From positions 1 through 64,000 of the forward strand of contig NEVA01000013.1 of the NCBI GenBank assembly GCA_002304445.1: a stretch of 64,000 nucleotides of DNA, in the 5' to 3' direction. This DNA comes from Opitutia bacterium Tous-C4FEB. Lineage in GTDB: Bacteria; Verrucomicrobiota; Verrucomicrobiia; Opitutales; Opitutaceae. The position numbers and the translations under genes are program-made. Shown piece by piece: positions 6,755 through 14,710 of the stretch (the stretch's first letter is position 1; the number at the start of each line of letters is the position of its first letter). The notes under the pieces were generated by a model. The model saw only the letters and a program-made list of their open reading frames with translations. It was not told the origin of the DNA and did no database searches.

Positions 6755-9325
6755 ATGCCCCCCGTCCCGCTTCGATTCACGCGTCTGCTCGCCCTCGCCG
6801 CGCTTCTCGCCGCCCCCGGTCTCCCGGCCGCTGAAATCGACTTCAGCCGCGACATCCAGCCCATCCTCGCGGAAAACTGCTACCACTGCCACGGCCCCGA
6901 CGCCCCCGCCCGAAAAGGCAAACTCCGCCTCGACGTCCGCGACGCCGCCCTCGCCCCCGCCGGTTCCGGCTACGCTTCGATCGTCCCCGGCAATCCCGAA
7001 GAGAGCGAACTCATCGCCCGCATTTTCTCCACCGACCCCGACGAGGTCATGCCCTCGCACGACTCAAACCGCAAACTCACCGTCGACCAAAAAGATCTTT
7101 TGAAACGCTGGGTCGCCGAAGGCGCCAAATGGGGCGAGCACTGGGCCTTCGTCAAACCCACCCGTCCCGAGATTCCGAAAACTCCGGCTCCGACCTCTCA
7201 ACTCTCAACTGTCAGCTATCAGCTTTCGGCCCATCCTATCGACGCCTTCATCCGCGCCCGGCTCGCCCGCGAGAAAACCCCGATCTCGCCTTCACCCGAG
7301 GCTCCGCCCGCCGCCCTCATCCGCCGCGTCTCCCTCGATCTTACCGGCATCCCCCCCACTCCCGCCGAGGTCGAGGCCTTCGTCGCCGCCTCAATCGAAA
7401 ATCGAGAAGCCGCATTCGAAAATCTGGTGGACCGCCTGCTCGCCTCCCCGCGCTTCGGCGAGCGCTGGGCCTGGGAATGGCTCGACCTCGCCCGCTACTC
7501 CGACACCAACGGCTTCCAGGGCGACCCCGAGCGCACGATGTGGCCGTGGCGCGATTGGGTCGTGAACGCCCTCAACACGAACATGCCTTACGACCAGTTC
7601 ACCATCGAACAACTCGCCGGTGACCTCCTGCCCGGCGCCACCCAAGCCCAAAAAATCGCGAGCGGTTTCAACCGCAACAACATGTTCAACGGCGAGGGCG
7701 GTCGCATCGCCGAGGAAACGCGCGTCGAAAACGTCTTCGACCGCGTCGAGACTACGGCGACCGTCTGGCTCGGCCTCACCTTCAATTGCACCCGTTGCCA
7801 CGACCATAAATTCGACCCGCTCAAGCAGACCGACTACTTTGCTCTTTACGATATCTTCAACCAGATGTCCGAAACCGGCGCCGGCGGCGGCGGCGGCAAG
7901 CTCCCGCCCACCCTCGATCTCACCAGCGAAGCCGAGCGCCAAGCCGTCTCCGCCGCGACCGATAAAATCCTCGCCGTCACCAACGAAATCGACGCCTACG
8001 AGAAGAAGAAATACCCGCGCCCCGAGGGGAAACTTCTCTCCGAATCCCCGGAGGCCCTTAAGTTTCCCGGCAACCTCTTCGGCACCTACGCCAAGGTTGC
8101 ACCCGGTCGCCGCGATCTCAACGGCCTCCTCGAGGCGCTCCCGTATTTCCGCGACACCGCGCCCGACCCCGCCTACGTGACCTTGCTCGAACGTCACATC
8201 GCGGCCGTCCGCGCCCGCGACGCCGCCCAATCCTCGATCACAAAGGTCATGATCATGGACCAAATCGAGAAGCTCCGTGACACGGTCGTCCTTGCCCGCG
8301 GCAACTACGAGGCCAAGACCGACGTCCGCGTCGAAGGCCATATCCCCGAGATTTTCCGCTCGGCCACCGACGGACCGCCCCGTCGCATGAACCGCCTCGA
8401 TCTCGCGCACTGGCTCGTCTCCCCCGGCAATCCCCTGGCCGCGCGGACCGAAATGAACCGCATGTGGCAGGCCTATTTCGGCACCGGCCTCGTGAAAACC
8501 GCCGAAGATTTCGGGGTCCAAGCCGAGCATCCCTCGCACCCGGAGCTACTCGATTGGCTCGCCACCGAGTTTGTCGCCCGCGGTTGGGACATGAAGGCCA
8601 TGCACCGCCTCATCGTCACCAGCGCCACCTACCGCCAATCCTCCCGCGCCACCGCCGCCGCTCACGAGCGCGACCCCGAGAACCGCCTGCTCGCCCGCGG
8701 CCCGCGCCATCGCCTCCCCTCGTGGATGCTCCGCGACCAAGCCCTCGCCGCCGCCGGTCTGCTCGTCGAAAAAATGGGCGGCCCCGGCGTCAAACCCTAC
8801 CAGCCCCCCGGCATCTGGGAAGAAGCCACGTTCGGCAAAAAGAGCTATCTGCAAGACACGGGGGATGCTCTCTACCGCCGCAGCCTCTATGTGTTTTGGC
8901 GCCGCATTGTCGGCCCCACCACGTTCTTCGACGTCAGCCCCCGCCAAGTTTGCAGCGTTAAGAATAGCCGTACCAACACCCCGCTTCACGCCCTCGTCAC
9001 CCTCAACGATCCCGCTTACGTCGAAGCCGCCCGCGTGATGGCGCAGCGCATTCTCGCTGCTCCCGCCGCCGACGACGACGCGCGCCTCGACCACGCTTTC
9101 CGACTCGCCACGGCCCGACCCGCCGCCCCCGCCGAGCGCACCACCCTTACCCGTCGCCTCGGCAAACTCCGGGCCAATTTCGCCGCCGATCCCGCCGCCG
9201 CCCAAGCCCTCGCCGCCTCCGGCGAATTCCAACGCGCCGCCGATCTCCCGACGCCCGAGCACGCGGCGTGGACCACCCTCTGCCTCATTGTCCTCAACCT
9301 CGACGAAACCCTCTCCAAAGAATGA
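6755..9325 (+). CDS. Planctomycete-type cytochrome protein with DUF1549 and DUF1553 domains
   Basis: The 856-residue protein has a signal peptide (cleavage near 26, after PAA), then a PSCyt1-type cytochrome with CYHCH at 42-46 and HGPD. DUF1549 (PSCyt2) covers roughly 160-370, with RVSLDLTGIPPTP at 191-203, GERWAWEWLDLARYSD near 235-250 and a second CxxCH (CTRCH, 345-349). DUF1553 (PSD1) begins near 540. These proteins are abundant in Planctomycetes and Verrucomicrobia, are exported and heme-binding, and are linked by genomics to polysaccharide degradation; their chemistry is unproven. A DUF1501 gene follows, the usual partner. Residues 147-160 (SQLSTVSYQLSAHP) are encoded by a dispersed CTCTCAACT-type repeat that joins the two domains in frame. 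Confidence 0.92.
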   Translation: MPPVPLRFTRLLALAALLAAPGLPAAEIDFSRDIQPILAENCYHCHGPDAPARKGKLRLDVRDAALAPAGSGYASIVPGNPEESELIARIFSTDPDEVMPSHDSNRKLTVDQKDLLKRWVAEGAKWGEHWAFVKPTRPEIPKTPAPTSQLSTVSYQLSAHPIDAFIRARLAREKTPISPSPEAPPAALIRRVSLDLTGIPPTPAEVEAFVAASIENREAAFENLVDRLLASPRFGERWAWEWLDLARYSDTNGFQGDPERTMWPWRDWVVNALNTNMPYDQFTIEQLAGDLLPGATQAQKIASGFNRNNMFNGEGGRIAEETRVENVFDRVETTATVWLGLTFNCTRCHDHKFDPLKQTDYFALYDIFNQMSETGAGGGGGKLPPTLDLTSEAERQAVSAATDKILAVTNEIDAYEKKKYPRPEGKLLSESPEALKFPGNLFGTYAKVAPGRRDLNGLLEALPYFRDTAPDPAYVTLLERHIAAVRARDAAQSSITKVMIMDQIEKLRDTVVLARGNYEAKTDVRVEGHIPEIFRSATDGPPRRMNRLDLAHWLVSPGNPLAARTEMNRMWQAYFGTGLVKTAEDFGVQAEHPSHPELLDWLATEFVARGWDMKAMHRLIVTSATYRQSSRATAAAHERDPENRLLARGPRHRLPSWMLRDQALAAAGLLVEKMGGPGVKPYQPPGIWEEATFGKKSYLQDTGDALYRRSLYVFWRRIVGPTTFFDVSPRQVCSVKNSRTNTPLHALVTLNDPAYVEAARVMAQRILAAPAADDDARLDHAFRLATARPAAPAERTTLTRRLGKLRANFAADPAAAQALAASGEFQRAADLPTPEHAAWTTLCLIVLNLDETLSKE

Positions 9326-9326
9326 A

Positions 9327-9396
9327 GTAGGCCAGGGTCTTTGACCCGCCCTCGGCACACCATTCGCCACCACGGGCGCGGCAAAGACCCCGCCCC
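9327..9396. repeat. Dispersed palindromic repeat, family A, copy 1
   Basis: The gap between the DUF1549 and DUF1501 genes holds two inverted halves: one reading GGGTCTTTGACCCGCC (9335-9350) and a second (about 9374-9395) that is its reverse complement with changes. The same unit recurs near 11.7, 15.8, 18.55, 38.84 and 49.57 kb, always as GGGTCT followed by a GACCCGCCC-like block. It forms a hairpin in RNA but lacks a T-run, so it is a REP-like intergenic repeat rather than a standard terminator. Confidence 0.7.
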
Positions 9397-9420
9397 ACCC
9401 ACCCTCGCCTCTTCCAAACC

Positions 9421-10893
9421 ATGAACCCCTTCCGCGAAAGCCACGCCCTCCACACCCGCCGTCAATTCTTCGGCCGCAGCGCCCTCGGTCTCGGCACCGC
9501 CGCGCTCGGCGGGCTCCTCGGCCGCGACGGCTTTGCCGCGCCGCCACCCGTCTCCTCGCGCCGCGCCGTGCCCGGCCTCCCGGAGCTCCCGCACTTCGCC
9601 CCCAAGGCCAAACGCGTCATCTACCTTTTCCAAAACGGCGCTCCATCCCACGTCGATCTCTTCGACTACAAACCAAAGCTGCGCGAGTGGCACGGTAAGC
9701 AGATCCCCGACGAGCTCGCCGGCGGCAAACGCTTCTCGACCATGACGGGCAACCAGACCGCCCGCCCGGTCCTCGGCGAGATCACCAACTTCGCCCAACA
9801 CGGCAAATCCGGCGCGTGGGTCTCCGATTTTCTTCCGCAGATCGCCTCGATCTCCGACGACCTCTGCTACGTGAAGTCGTTGCATACGGAATCCGTGAAC
9901 CACGCTCCCGGCATCACCTACTTTCTCACCGGCTCCGAGCAAGCCGGCCGCCCTTCGATGGGCGCGTGGCTCAGCTACGGCCTCGGCAGCGAGACCGAGG
10001 AGTTGCCCGCCTACGTCGTCATGACCTCCCGCGACAAAGAGGCCAGCTGCGGCCAAATCTTCTATGATTTCTACTGGGGCAGCGGGTTTCTCCCCACGAA
10101 GTATCAGGGCGTCGCCTTCCGCGGCGCCGGCGATCCCGTTCTCTACTTGTCGAACCCCGCCGGTCTCAGCCGCAAAGTCCGCCGCGACATGTTGGATGAC
10201 CTCGCGCACCTCAACGAAATCAAGCGCGACGACTTCGGCGACCCCGAGATCACCACGCGCATCGCCCAGTACGAAATGGCCTACAAGATGCAGGCCAGCG
10301 TCCCCGAACTCACCGATTTCTCCCAAGAGTCCGAAGCCACGCTCGCGATGTATGGCGCCGAGGTTCGCCGCCAAGGCAGCTACGCCTACAACTGCCTCAT
10401 GGCCCGCCGCCTCGCCGAGCGCGGCGTGCGCTTCATCCAAGTCATGCACGCCGGCTGGGACCAGCACCGCAATATCAACACCCAGCTCAAGATCCAGTGT
10501 CAGGACACCGACGCGCCCTCCGCCGCGCTCATCCGCGATCTCAAACAACGCGGCCTCCTCGACGACACGCTCGTGATCTGGGGCGGGGAATTCGGCCGCA
10601 CGCCGTTTCTCCAGGGCAAGATCGAAGAGGTCAAAGGCTGGGGTCGCGATCATCACCCCTATGCGTTTACGAAGTTCATGGCCGGCGGCGGCGTGAAGCC
10701 CGGCATCAGCTACGGCGCCACCGACGAGTTCGGATTCAACGCCGTGGACAAACGGGTCCATGTCCACGATTTCCAAGCGACGGTTTTGAACCAACTCGGC
10801 ATCAACCACGAGAAGCTCACCTACCGCTTCCAAGGCCGCCAATTCCGCCTCACCGACGTCCACGGCCACGTCATCAAGGACATCCTCGCTTAG
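9421..10893 (+). CDS. DUF1501 protein with Tat signal
   Basis: The 490-residue protein opens with a twin-arginine signal (TRRQFFGRSALGLG, arginines 13-14), predicting folded export to the periplasm. The body is the DUF1501 fold, related to the alkaline phosphatase/sulfatase superfamily, with FQNGAPSHVDLFDYKP near 70-85, the late GGEFGRTP block and DHHPYAF. DUF1501 proteins almost always sit next to DUF1549/DUF1553 cytochrome genes, as here; their reaction is unknown. It is separated from the upstream gene only by a family A repeat and is probably cotranscribed with it. Confidence 0.92.
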   Translation: MNPFRESHALHTRRQFFGRSALGLGTAALGGLLGRDGFAAPPPVSSRRAVPGLPELPHFAPKAKRVIYLFQNGAPSHVDLFDYKPKLREWHGKQIPDELAGGKRFSTMTGNQTARPVLGEITNFAQHGKSGAWVSDFLPQIASISDDLCYVKSLHTESVNHAPGITYFLTGSEQAGRPSMGAWLSYGLGSETEELPAYVVMTSRDKEASCGQIFYDFYWGSGFLPTKYQGVAFRGAGDPVLYLSNPAGLSRKVRRDMLDDLAHLNEIKRDDFGDPEITTRIAQYEMAYKMQASVPELTDFSQESEATLAMYGAEVRRQGSYAYNCLMARRLAERGVRFIQVMHAGWDQHRNINTQLKIQCQDTDAPSAALIRDLKQRGLLDDTLVIWGGEFGRTPFLQGKIEEVKGWGRDHHPYAFTKFMAGGGVKPGISYGATDEFGFNAVDKRVHVHDFQATVLNQLGINHEKLTYRFQGRQFRLTDVHGHVIKDILA

Positions 10894-10989
10894 GTCGTTT
10901 TCCGCCGGGCCGACCCCGTGCCCTGCTCCCACGGCGTCCGAACGCAATTTCTCCTTGGCCTGCCCGTCCCGTCTGTTGTTTCTAAAACC

Positions 10990-11688
10990 ATGCTCACCCC
11001 TCGTAACTTGATCGCTTTCGTGGCCCTCGCCGCTTGCGCCCTGCCCTCGTCCGCCGCCGAAAATCAACTCACCCCCGCCGAAAAAGCCTCCGGCTGGACC
11101 CTTCTCTTCGACGGTCAGACTCTCAACGGCTGGCGCCCCTACGCCGGCAAACCCGTCGGGGGTTGGGAAGTCAAAGACGGCACCCTTCACGCCATCGCCA
11201 ATGTCAAAGGCGTGGAACTCATCACCGAGAAAAAATACACCGACTTCGAGTTCTCCTGGGAGTGGAAACTCCCGATCGCCGGCAATAACGGCGTGAAGTA
11301 TTTCGTCACCGAAGCGCGCACCAAATCGCCCGGCCACGAATACCAGATGCTCGACGACAACGGTCACCCCGACGGCAAGATCGGCCCTCACCGCCAGACG
11401 GGCGCATTCTACGATGTCCTCCCGCCCGCCGCCGACAAACCCTCGCGCACGCCCGGCGAATGGAACTCCTCCCGCCTCGTCGTGCAGGGCAACCGCGTCG
11501 AGCACTGGCTCAACGGCAAAAATGTCCTCACCTACGAACTCGGCAGCGACGTCGTGAAAGCCGGCCTCGCCAAGAGCAAATTCGCGAAAGACGCCGGCTT
11601 CGGCGACAAGATCACCGGCCACCTCATGCTCACCTACCATCGGGACGACTGCTGGTATCGGAACCTGAAAATCCGCGAGCTCAAGTAG
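10990..11688 (+). CDS. Exported 3-keto-disaccharide hydrolase family (DUF1080) protein
   Basis: The 232-residue protein has a signal peptide ending at SSAAE and a single concanavalin-like jelly roll with the family markers GWTLLFDGQTLNGWR, FSWEWKLP, NNGVKYFV, GHEYQMLDD and EWNSSRLVV. This family (DUF1080) includes enzymes that hydrolyse 3-keto-glycosides, and other members are binding domains. ATG 10990 is preferred to the in-frame GTG at 10918 because it begins the signal peptide. It is the last gene of the set and is followed by a strong terminator. Together with the exported DUF1549 and DUF1501 proteins it suggests periplasmic processing of oxidised or complex glycans. Confidence 0.88.
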   Translation: MLTPRNLIAFVALAACALPSSAAENQLTPAEKASGWTLLFDGQTLNGWRPYAGKPVGGWEVKDGTLHAIANVKGVELITEKKYTDFEFSWEWKLPIAGNNGVKYFVTEARTKSPGHEYQMLDDNGHPDGKIGPHRQTGAFYDVLPPAADKPSRTPGEWNSSRLVVQGNRVEHWLNGKNVLTYELGSDVVKAGLAKSKFAKDAGFGDKITGHLMLTYHRDDCWYRNLKIRELK

Positions 11689-11698
11689 CCCGCTCCTG

Positions 11699-11740
11699 GA
11701 GTGGGGCAGAGTCTCCGACTCGCCCTCCCACGCCCAAGCG
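11699..11740. repeat. Dispersed palindromic repeat, family A, copy 2
   Basis: GGGGCAGAGTCTCCGACTCGCC lies just after the DUF1080 gene and matches the other family A copies (AGTAGGGCAGGGTCT, CCGACCCGCCCTC) with a few substitutions. It stands between the stop codon and the terminator hairpin. Confidence 0.55.
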
Positions 11741-11757
11741 CCCCTCGCGCGCAGTGC

Positions 11758-11784
11758 AGCCCGATTATCCCATCGGGCTTTTTT
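11758..11784 (+). terminator. Rho-independent terminator after the DUF1549/DUF1501/DUF1080 set
   Basis: AGCCCGAT (11758-11765) and ATCGGGCT (11772-11779) form a perfect 8-bp stem with a 6-nt loop, followed by six T. It closes the upstream gene set and isolates the DeoR gene. Confidence 0.85.
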
Positions 11785-11853
11785 GCGTCCCATGGCCCAA
11801 CCCATCAGCGCGCGCCGCACCCACGATCCCCATTCCCGCGCCGCAACACTCCC

Positions 11854-11882
11854 TTGACACGCGGTTGCTCGTTTTTGAGCGT
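11854..11882 (+). promoter_or_regulatory. Possible promoter -35 box and small operator before the DeoR-type gene
   Basis: TTGACA at 11854-11859 is a perfect -35 hexamer in otherwise GC-rich DNA, 27 bp before the start codon. No good -10 box is present at 17 bp. GCTC (11867-11870) and GAGC (11877-11880) form a small inverted repeat around GTTTTT that could be an autoregulatory operator. The start codon lies so close that the transcript would have almost no leader. Weak evidence. Confidence 0.25.
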
Positions 11883-11886
11883 TTCG

Positions 11887-12684
11887 ATGCAAAACGTCAT
11901 GTTCGCTCAGACCCGCCAGCAACAGATCACCAAGGCCGTCGAGCGCCACCGCCGCATCTCCGTCGCCGCGCTCCAAAGCCAACTCGGAGTCTCGGCCGCC
12001 ACCCTCCGCCGCGACCTCACCTTCCTCGCTCAGACCGGCCGCATCGTCCGCGCTCACGGGGGCGTGCTTCACCCGGAGGCCGTGTCCGGTGAACCCGCCT
12101 TCGCCCGCAAGGTCCGCACGGTCCCCGCCGTCAAGGCCGCCCTCGCCGCCACCGCCGCCGCGCTGATTCTCGACGGCGCCACGGTCTTCATCGACGCCGG
12201 GTCCACCACGCTCGCCGCGGGGCGTCTGCTCCTTGCCCGCACCGGCCTCACCGTCTTCACCAACTCGCTCCCTCTCCTCGCCTCCGGCGACATCGGCGGG
12301 GCGCGTCTCGTTGCGTTGGGCGGCGAAGTCCGCCCGATCAGCCGCGCCCTCGTCGGCGGCCTCGCCACGGACTGGCTTGCCCAGCTTCGTTTCGACTTTG
12401 CGGTGGTCGGCGCCTCCGGCCTCGACCTGGCCGACGGCGCGAGCACCACCGAACTGCTCGAAGCCTCGGTTAAGCAAGCCGCCCTCGCGCGCGCCACCCG
12501 CACGATCCTGATCGCCGACGCCACCAAGTGGGCGCGCCCCGCCGCGATCCGCTTCGCTCCGTGGACCGACTTCGACGACTGGGTGACCGACCACCGCCCC
12601 ACCCGCCCCGAGTCCACCCGCCTCGCCGCCCACGGCGTTACTCTCCACCATCCACCCGGACGCTCGAAAACCCACGTTGCCTGA
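11887..12684 (+). CDS. DeoR/GlpR-family transcriptional regulator
   Basis: The 265-residue protein has an N-terminal winged helix-turn-helix (about 8-60, RISVAALQSQLGVSAATLRRDL) and a C-terminal DeoRC sugar-phosphate sensor domain of the isomerase-like fold (DGATVFIDAGSTT, GGEVRPISRALVG, DFAVVGASGLD, LIADATKW). Such repressors respond to phosphorylated sugars made by the pathway they control. It precedes a class I aldolase, an oxidoreductase and a PfkB kinase in the same direction, so it most probably controls them. ATG 11887 is used; ATG 11899 (MFAQTR) is an alternative. Confidence 0.92.
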   Translation: MQNVMFAQTRQQQITKAVERHRRISVAALQSQLGVSAATLRRDLTFLAQTGRIVRAHGGVLHPEAVSGEPAFARKVRTVPAVKAALAATAAALILDGATVFIDAGSTTLAAGRLLLARTGLTVFTNSLPLLASGDIGGARLVALGGEVRPISRALVGGLATDWLAQLRFDFAVVGASGLDLADGASTTELLEASVKQAALARATRTILIADATKWARPAAIRFAPWTDFDDWVTDHRPTRPESTRLAAHGVTLHHPPGRSKTHVA

Positions 12685-12713
12685 TCGGCGACACTTTTTC
12701 CGATCCATTTTTT

Positions 12714-13544
12714 ATGAAAACCGCCCGCCTCAATCGTCTTTTCAATCCCGCGACCGGTCGTTGTTTCGACGTCGCCCTCGACCACGGCTTTTTCAACGAG
12801 CCGTCGTTTCTGGCCGGCATTGAAAATCTGCCGGCCGCCATCGCCACCGTTGCCGCCGCAGCGCCCGACGCGATCCAGCTTACCGTCGGCCAAGCCCCGC
12901 ATCTCCAAAAGCTCCCCGTCCGCGGCAAGCCCGCCCTCGTGCTTCGCACCGATGTCGCCAACGTCTACGGCACCCAACTCCCGCGCACCCTCTTCTCCCG
13001 CCTGATCGCGGATGCCGTTCTCCAAGGCGTGCGCCTCGATGCCGCCTGCGTCGTCGTGAATCTCTTTCGCATCCCCGAGCAACCCGAGGTCACCGACCAG
13101 TGCATCCAGAACATCTGTGTGCTCAAACCTCTCTGCGATCACTACGGCATGCCGCTCATGATCGAGCCTCTCGTCTTCCAGCCCAACGCCAAGGCCGGCG
13201 GCTATATGGTGGACGGCGATCCGACCAAAATCATCCCGCTCGTCCGCCAAGCCGTCGAACTCGGGGCCGACATCATCAAGGCCGATCCGACCGACGACGT
13301 TTCCATCTATCACAAAGTCATCGAGACCGCCGGCGGCATCCCGGTGCTCGTGCGCGGAGGCAGCAAAGCCCCTGAAGCCGAAATCCTCGCCCGCACCGCC
13401 GCGCTCATCGCCCAAGGCGCCGCCGGCATCGTCTATGGGCGCAATATCATCCAGCACCCAAAACCGGCCGCGATCACCCGCGCCCTCATGGCCGTCGTCC
13501 ACGACGGCGCCACACCCGCCGACGCCCTGAAATTCCTCGCATGA
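12714..13544 (+). CDS. Class I aldolase of the DeoC/FbaB/LsrF superfamily
   Basis: The 276-residue TIM-barrel protein has the N-terminal FDVALDHG motif, the central MIEPLVF strand, the IIKADPTDD segment that should carry the Schiff-base lysine, and the C-terminal phosphate-binding motifs PVLVRGGSK and GAAGIVYGRNIIQHP typical of COG1830 aldolases (FbaB, LsrF). It should cleave a phosphorylated ketose or acyl donor. It starts 29 bp after the regulator and its stop overlaps the next start by ATGA. The physiological substrate is unknown; context suggests a sugar first oxidised and phosphorylated by the two following enzymes. Confidence 0.88.
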   Translation: MKTARLNRLFNPATGRCFDVALDHGFFNEPSFLAGIENLPAAIATVAAAAPDAIQLTVGQAPHLQKLPVRGKPALVLRTDVANVYGTQLPRTLFSRLIADAVLQGVRLDAACVVVNLFRIPEQPEVTDQCIQNICVLKPLCDHYGMPLMIEPLVFQPNAKAGGYMVDGDPTKIIPLVRQAVELGADIIKADPTDDVSIYHKVIETAGGIPVLVRGGSKAPEAEILARTAALIAQGAAGIVYGRNIIQHPKPAAITRALMAVVHDGATPADALKFLA

Positions 13545-14701
13545 GCACCCCTGCCGCCGCCTCCGCCCCGCCATCCGCCGCCCCTGTCCGCATCGCCGTC
13601 ATCGGCGCCGGCCTCATGGGCCGCGAGGTCGCCTCCGCCTTTGGGCGTTGGTTCGCCCTCCTTGATTGTCCCGTGCGCCCCGAGCTCGTCGCGGTCTGTG
13701 ACGTCAACGCCGCCGCCCTCGACTGGTTCCGCCAGGTCCCGACGGTCCGCCATTTCGACACCGATCCCCGCGTGCTCCTCGCCCGGCCCGACATCGACGC
13801 CGTTTACGTCGCCGTGCCGCACCATGTCCACGAATCGCTCTACCTCGACGTGCTCCGCGCCGGCAAAGACCTCTTCGCCGAGAAGCCTTTCGGCATCGAC
13901 CTCGCGGCCGCCCGCCGCATCCGCGACGAAGCCGCCAAGCTCGGCCGCTTCGTCCGCGTCTCGTCGGAGTTCCCTTTTCTCCCCGGCGCCCAACGCGCGT
14001 TTCAACTGGCCCGCAGCGGCGCCCTCGGCCGCCTCCTCGAAGTGCGGTGTGCGTTCCTCCACTCCAGCGATCTCGATCCGACCAAGCCGATCAACTGGAA
14101 GCGCCAAAACAAATTCTGCGGCGAGGCCGGCGTAATGAACGACCTTGGCCTCCACGTCGCCCACCTCCCCCTTCGCCTCGGCTGGAAACCCACCACGGTC
14201 TACGCGCAGCTCCAAAAAATCTATCCGACCCGCCCCGACGGCAAGGGCGGCACCGCCCCTTGCGATACCTGGGACAACGCCACCCTTCACACGACCGCGT
14301 CGATCGGCGGCCATCCCGTCCCACTTACGCTGGAGATGAAACGCCTCGCCCCCACCGAGACCAACACGTGGATCTTCGAAGTCCTCGGCACCGACCACGG
14401 GGTGCGTTTCTCCACCAAGGAGCCCAAAACCCTCTGGCGCTACACGCGCACCCCCGAACAGACGTGGTCCAAAACCGATCTGGGATTCGGCACGCCTTTC
14501 AAAACCATCACCGGCCACATTTTCGAACCCGGCTTTCCCGACATCCTCCAACAAATGTGGGCCGCGTTCCTCGCCGAACGCGCCGGCCTGCTCGGCGATC
14601 GCTTCGGTTGCGCCACGCCCGACGAGGCCGTGGCCCACCACGAAATCTGGACCGCCGCCCTCGCCAGCCACCACGAACAGAAAATCGCCCACCTCACCTA
14701 A
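13541..14701 (+). CDS. Gfo/Idh/MocA-family NAD(P)-dependent oxidoreductase
   Basis: The 386-residue protein has an N-terminal Rossmann fold (RIAVIGAGLMG near 20-30), the AGKDLFAEKPFGID segment with the catalytic Lys of the EKP motif (about 110), and a C-terminal alpha/beta domain with GGEAG-like CGEAGVMNDLGLHVAHL, where the D and H form the catalytic pair. Members oxidise or reduce sugars and cyclitols such as myo-inositol. It is translationally coupled to the aldolase (ATGA overlap) and 9 bp from the kinase gene, so the three enzymes probably form one pathway. Confidence 0.92.
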   Translation: MSTPAAASAPPSAAPVRIAVIGAGLMGREVASAFGRWFALLDCPVRPELVAVCDVNAAALDWFRQVPTVRHFDTDPRVLLARPDIDAVYVAVPHHVHESLYLDVLRAGKDLFAEKPFGIDLAAARRIRDEAAKLGRFVRVSSEFPFLPGAQRAFQLARSGALGRLLEVRCAFLHSSDLDPTKPINWKRQNKFCGEAGVMNDLGLHVAHLPLRLGWKPTTVYAQLQKIYPTRPDGKGGTAPCDTWDNATLHTTASIGGHPVPLTLEMKRLAPTETNTWIFEVLGTDHGVRFSTKEPKTLWRYTRTPEQTWSKTDLGFGTPFKTITGHIFEPGFPDILQQMWAAFLAERAGLLGDRFGCATPDEAVAHHEIWTAALASHHEQKIAHLT

Positions 14702-14710
14702 GCCCCTCCC

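Noticed and set aside
9016-12708. A 1230-residue minus-strand open frame covering four plus-strand genes
   Set aside because: It is antisense to recognisable DUF1549, DUF1501, DUF1080 and DeoR genes, has no domain, and is rich in Gly, Ala, Glu and Val as expected from the complement of GC-rich coding DNA.
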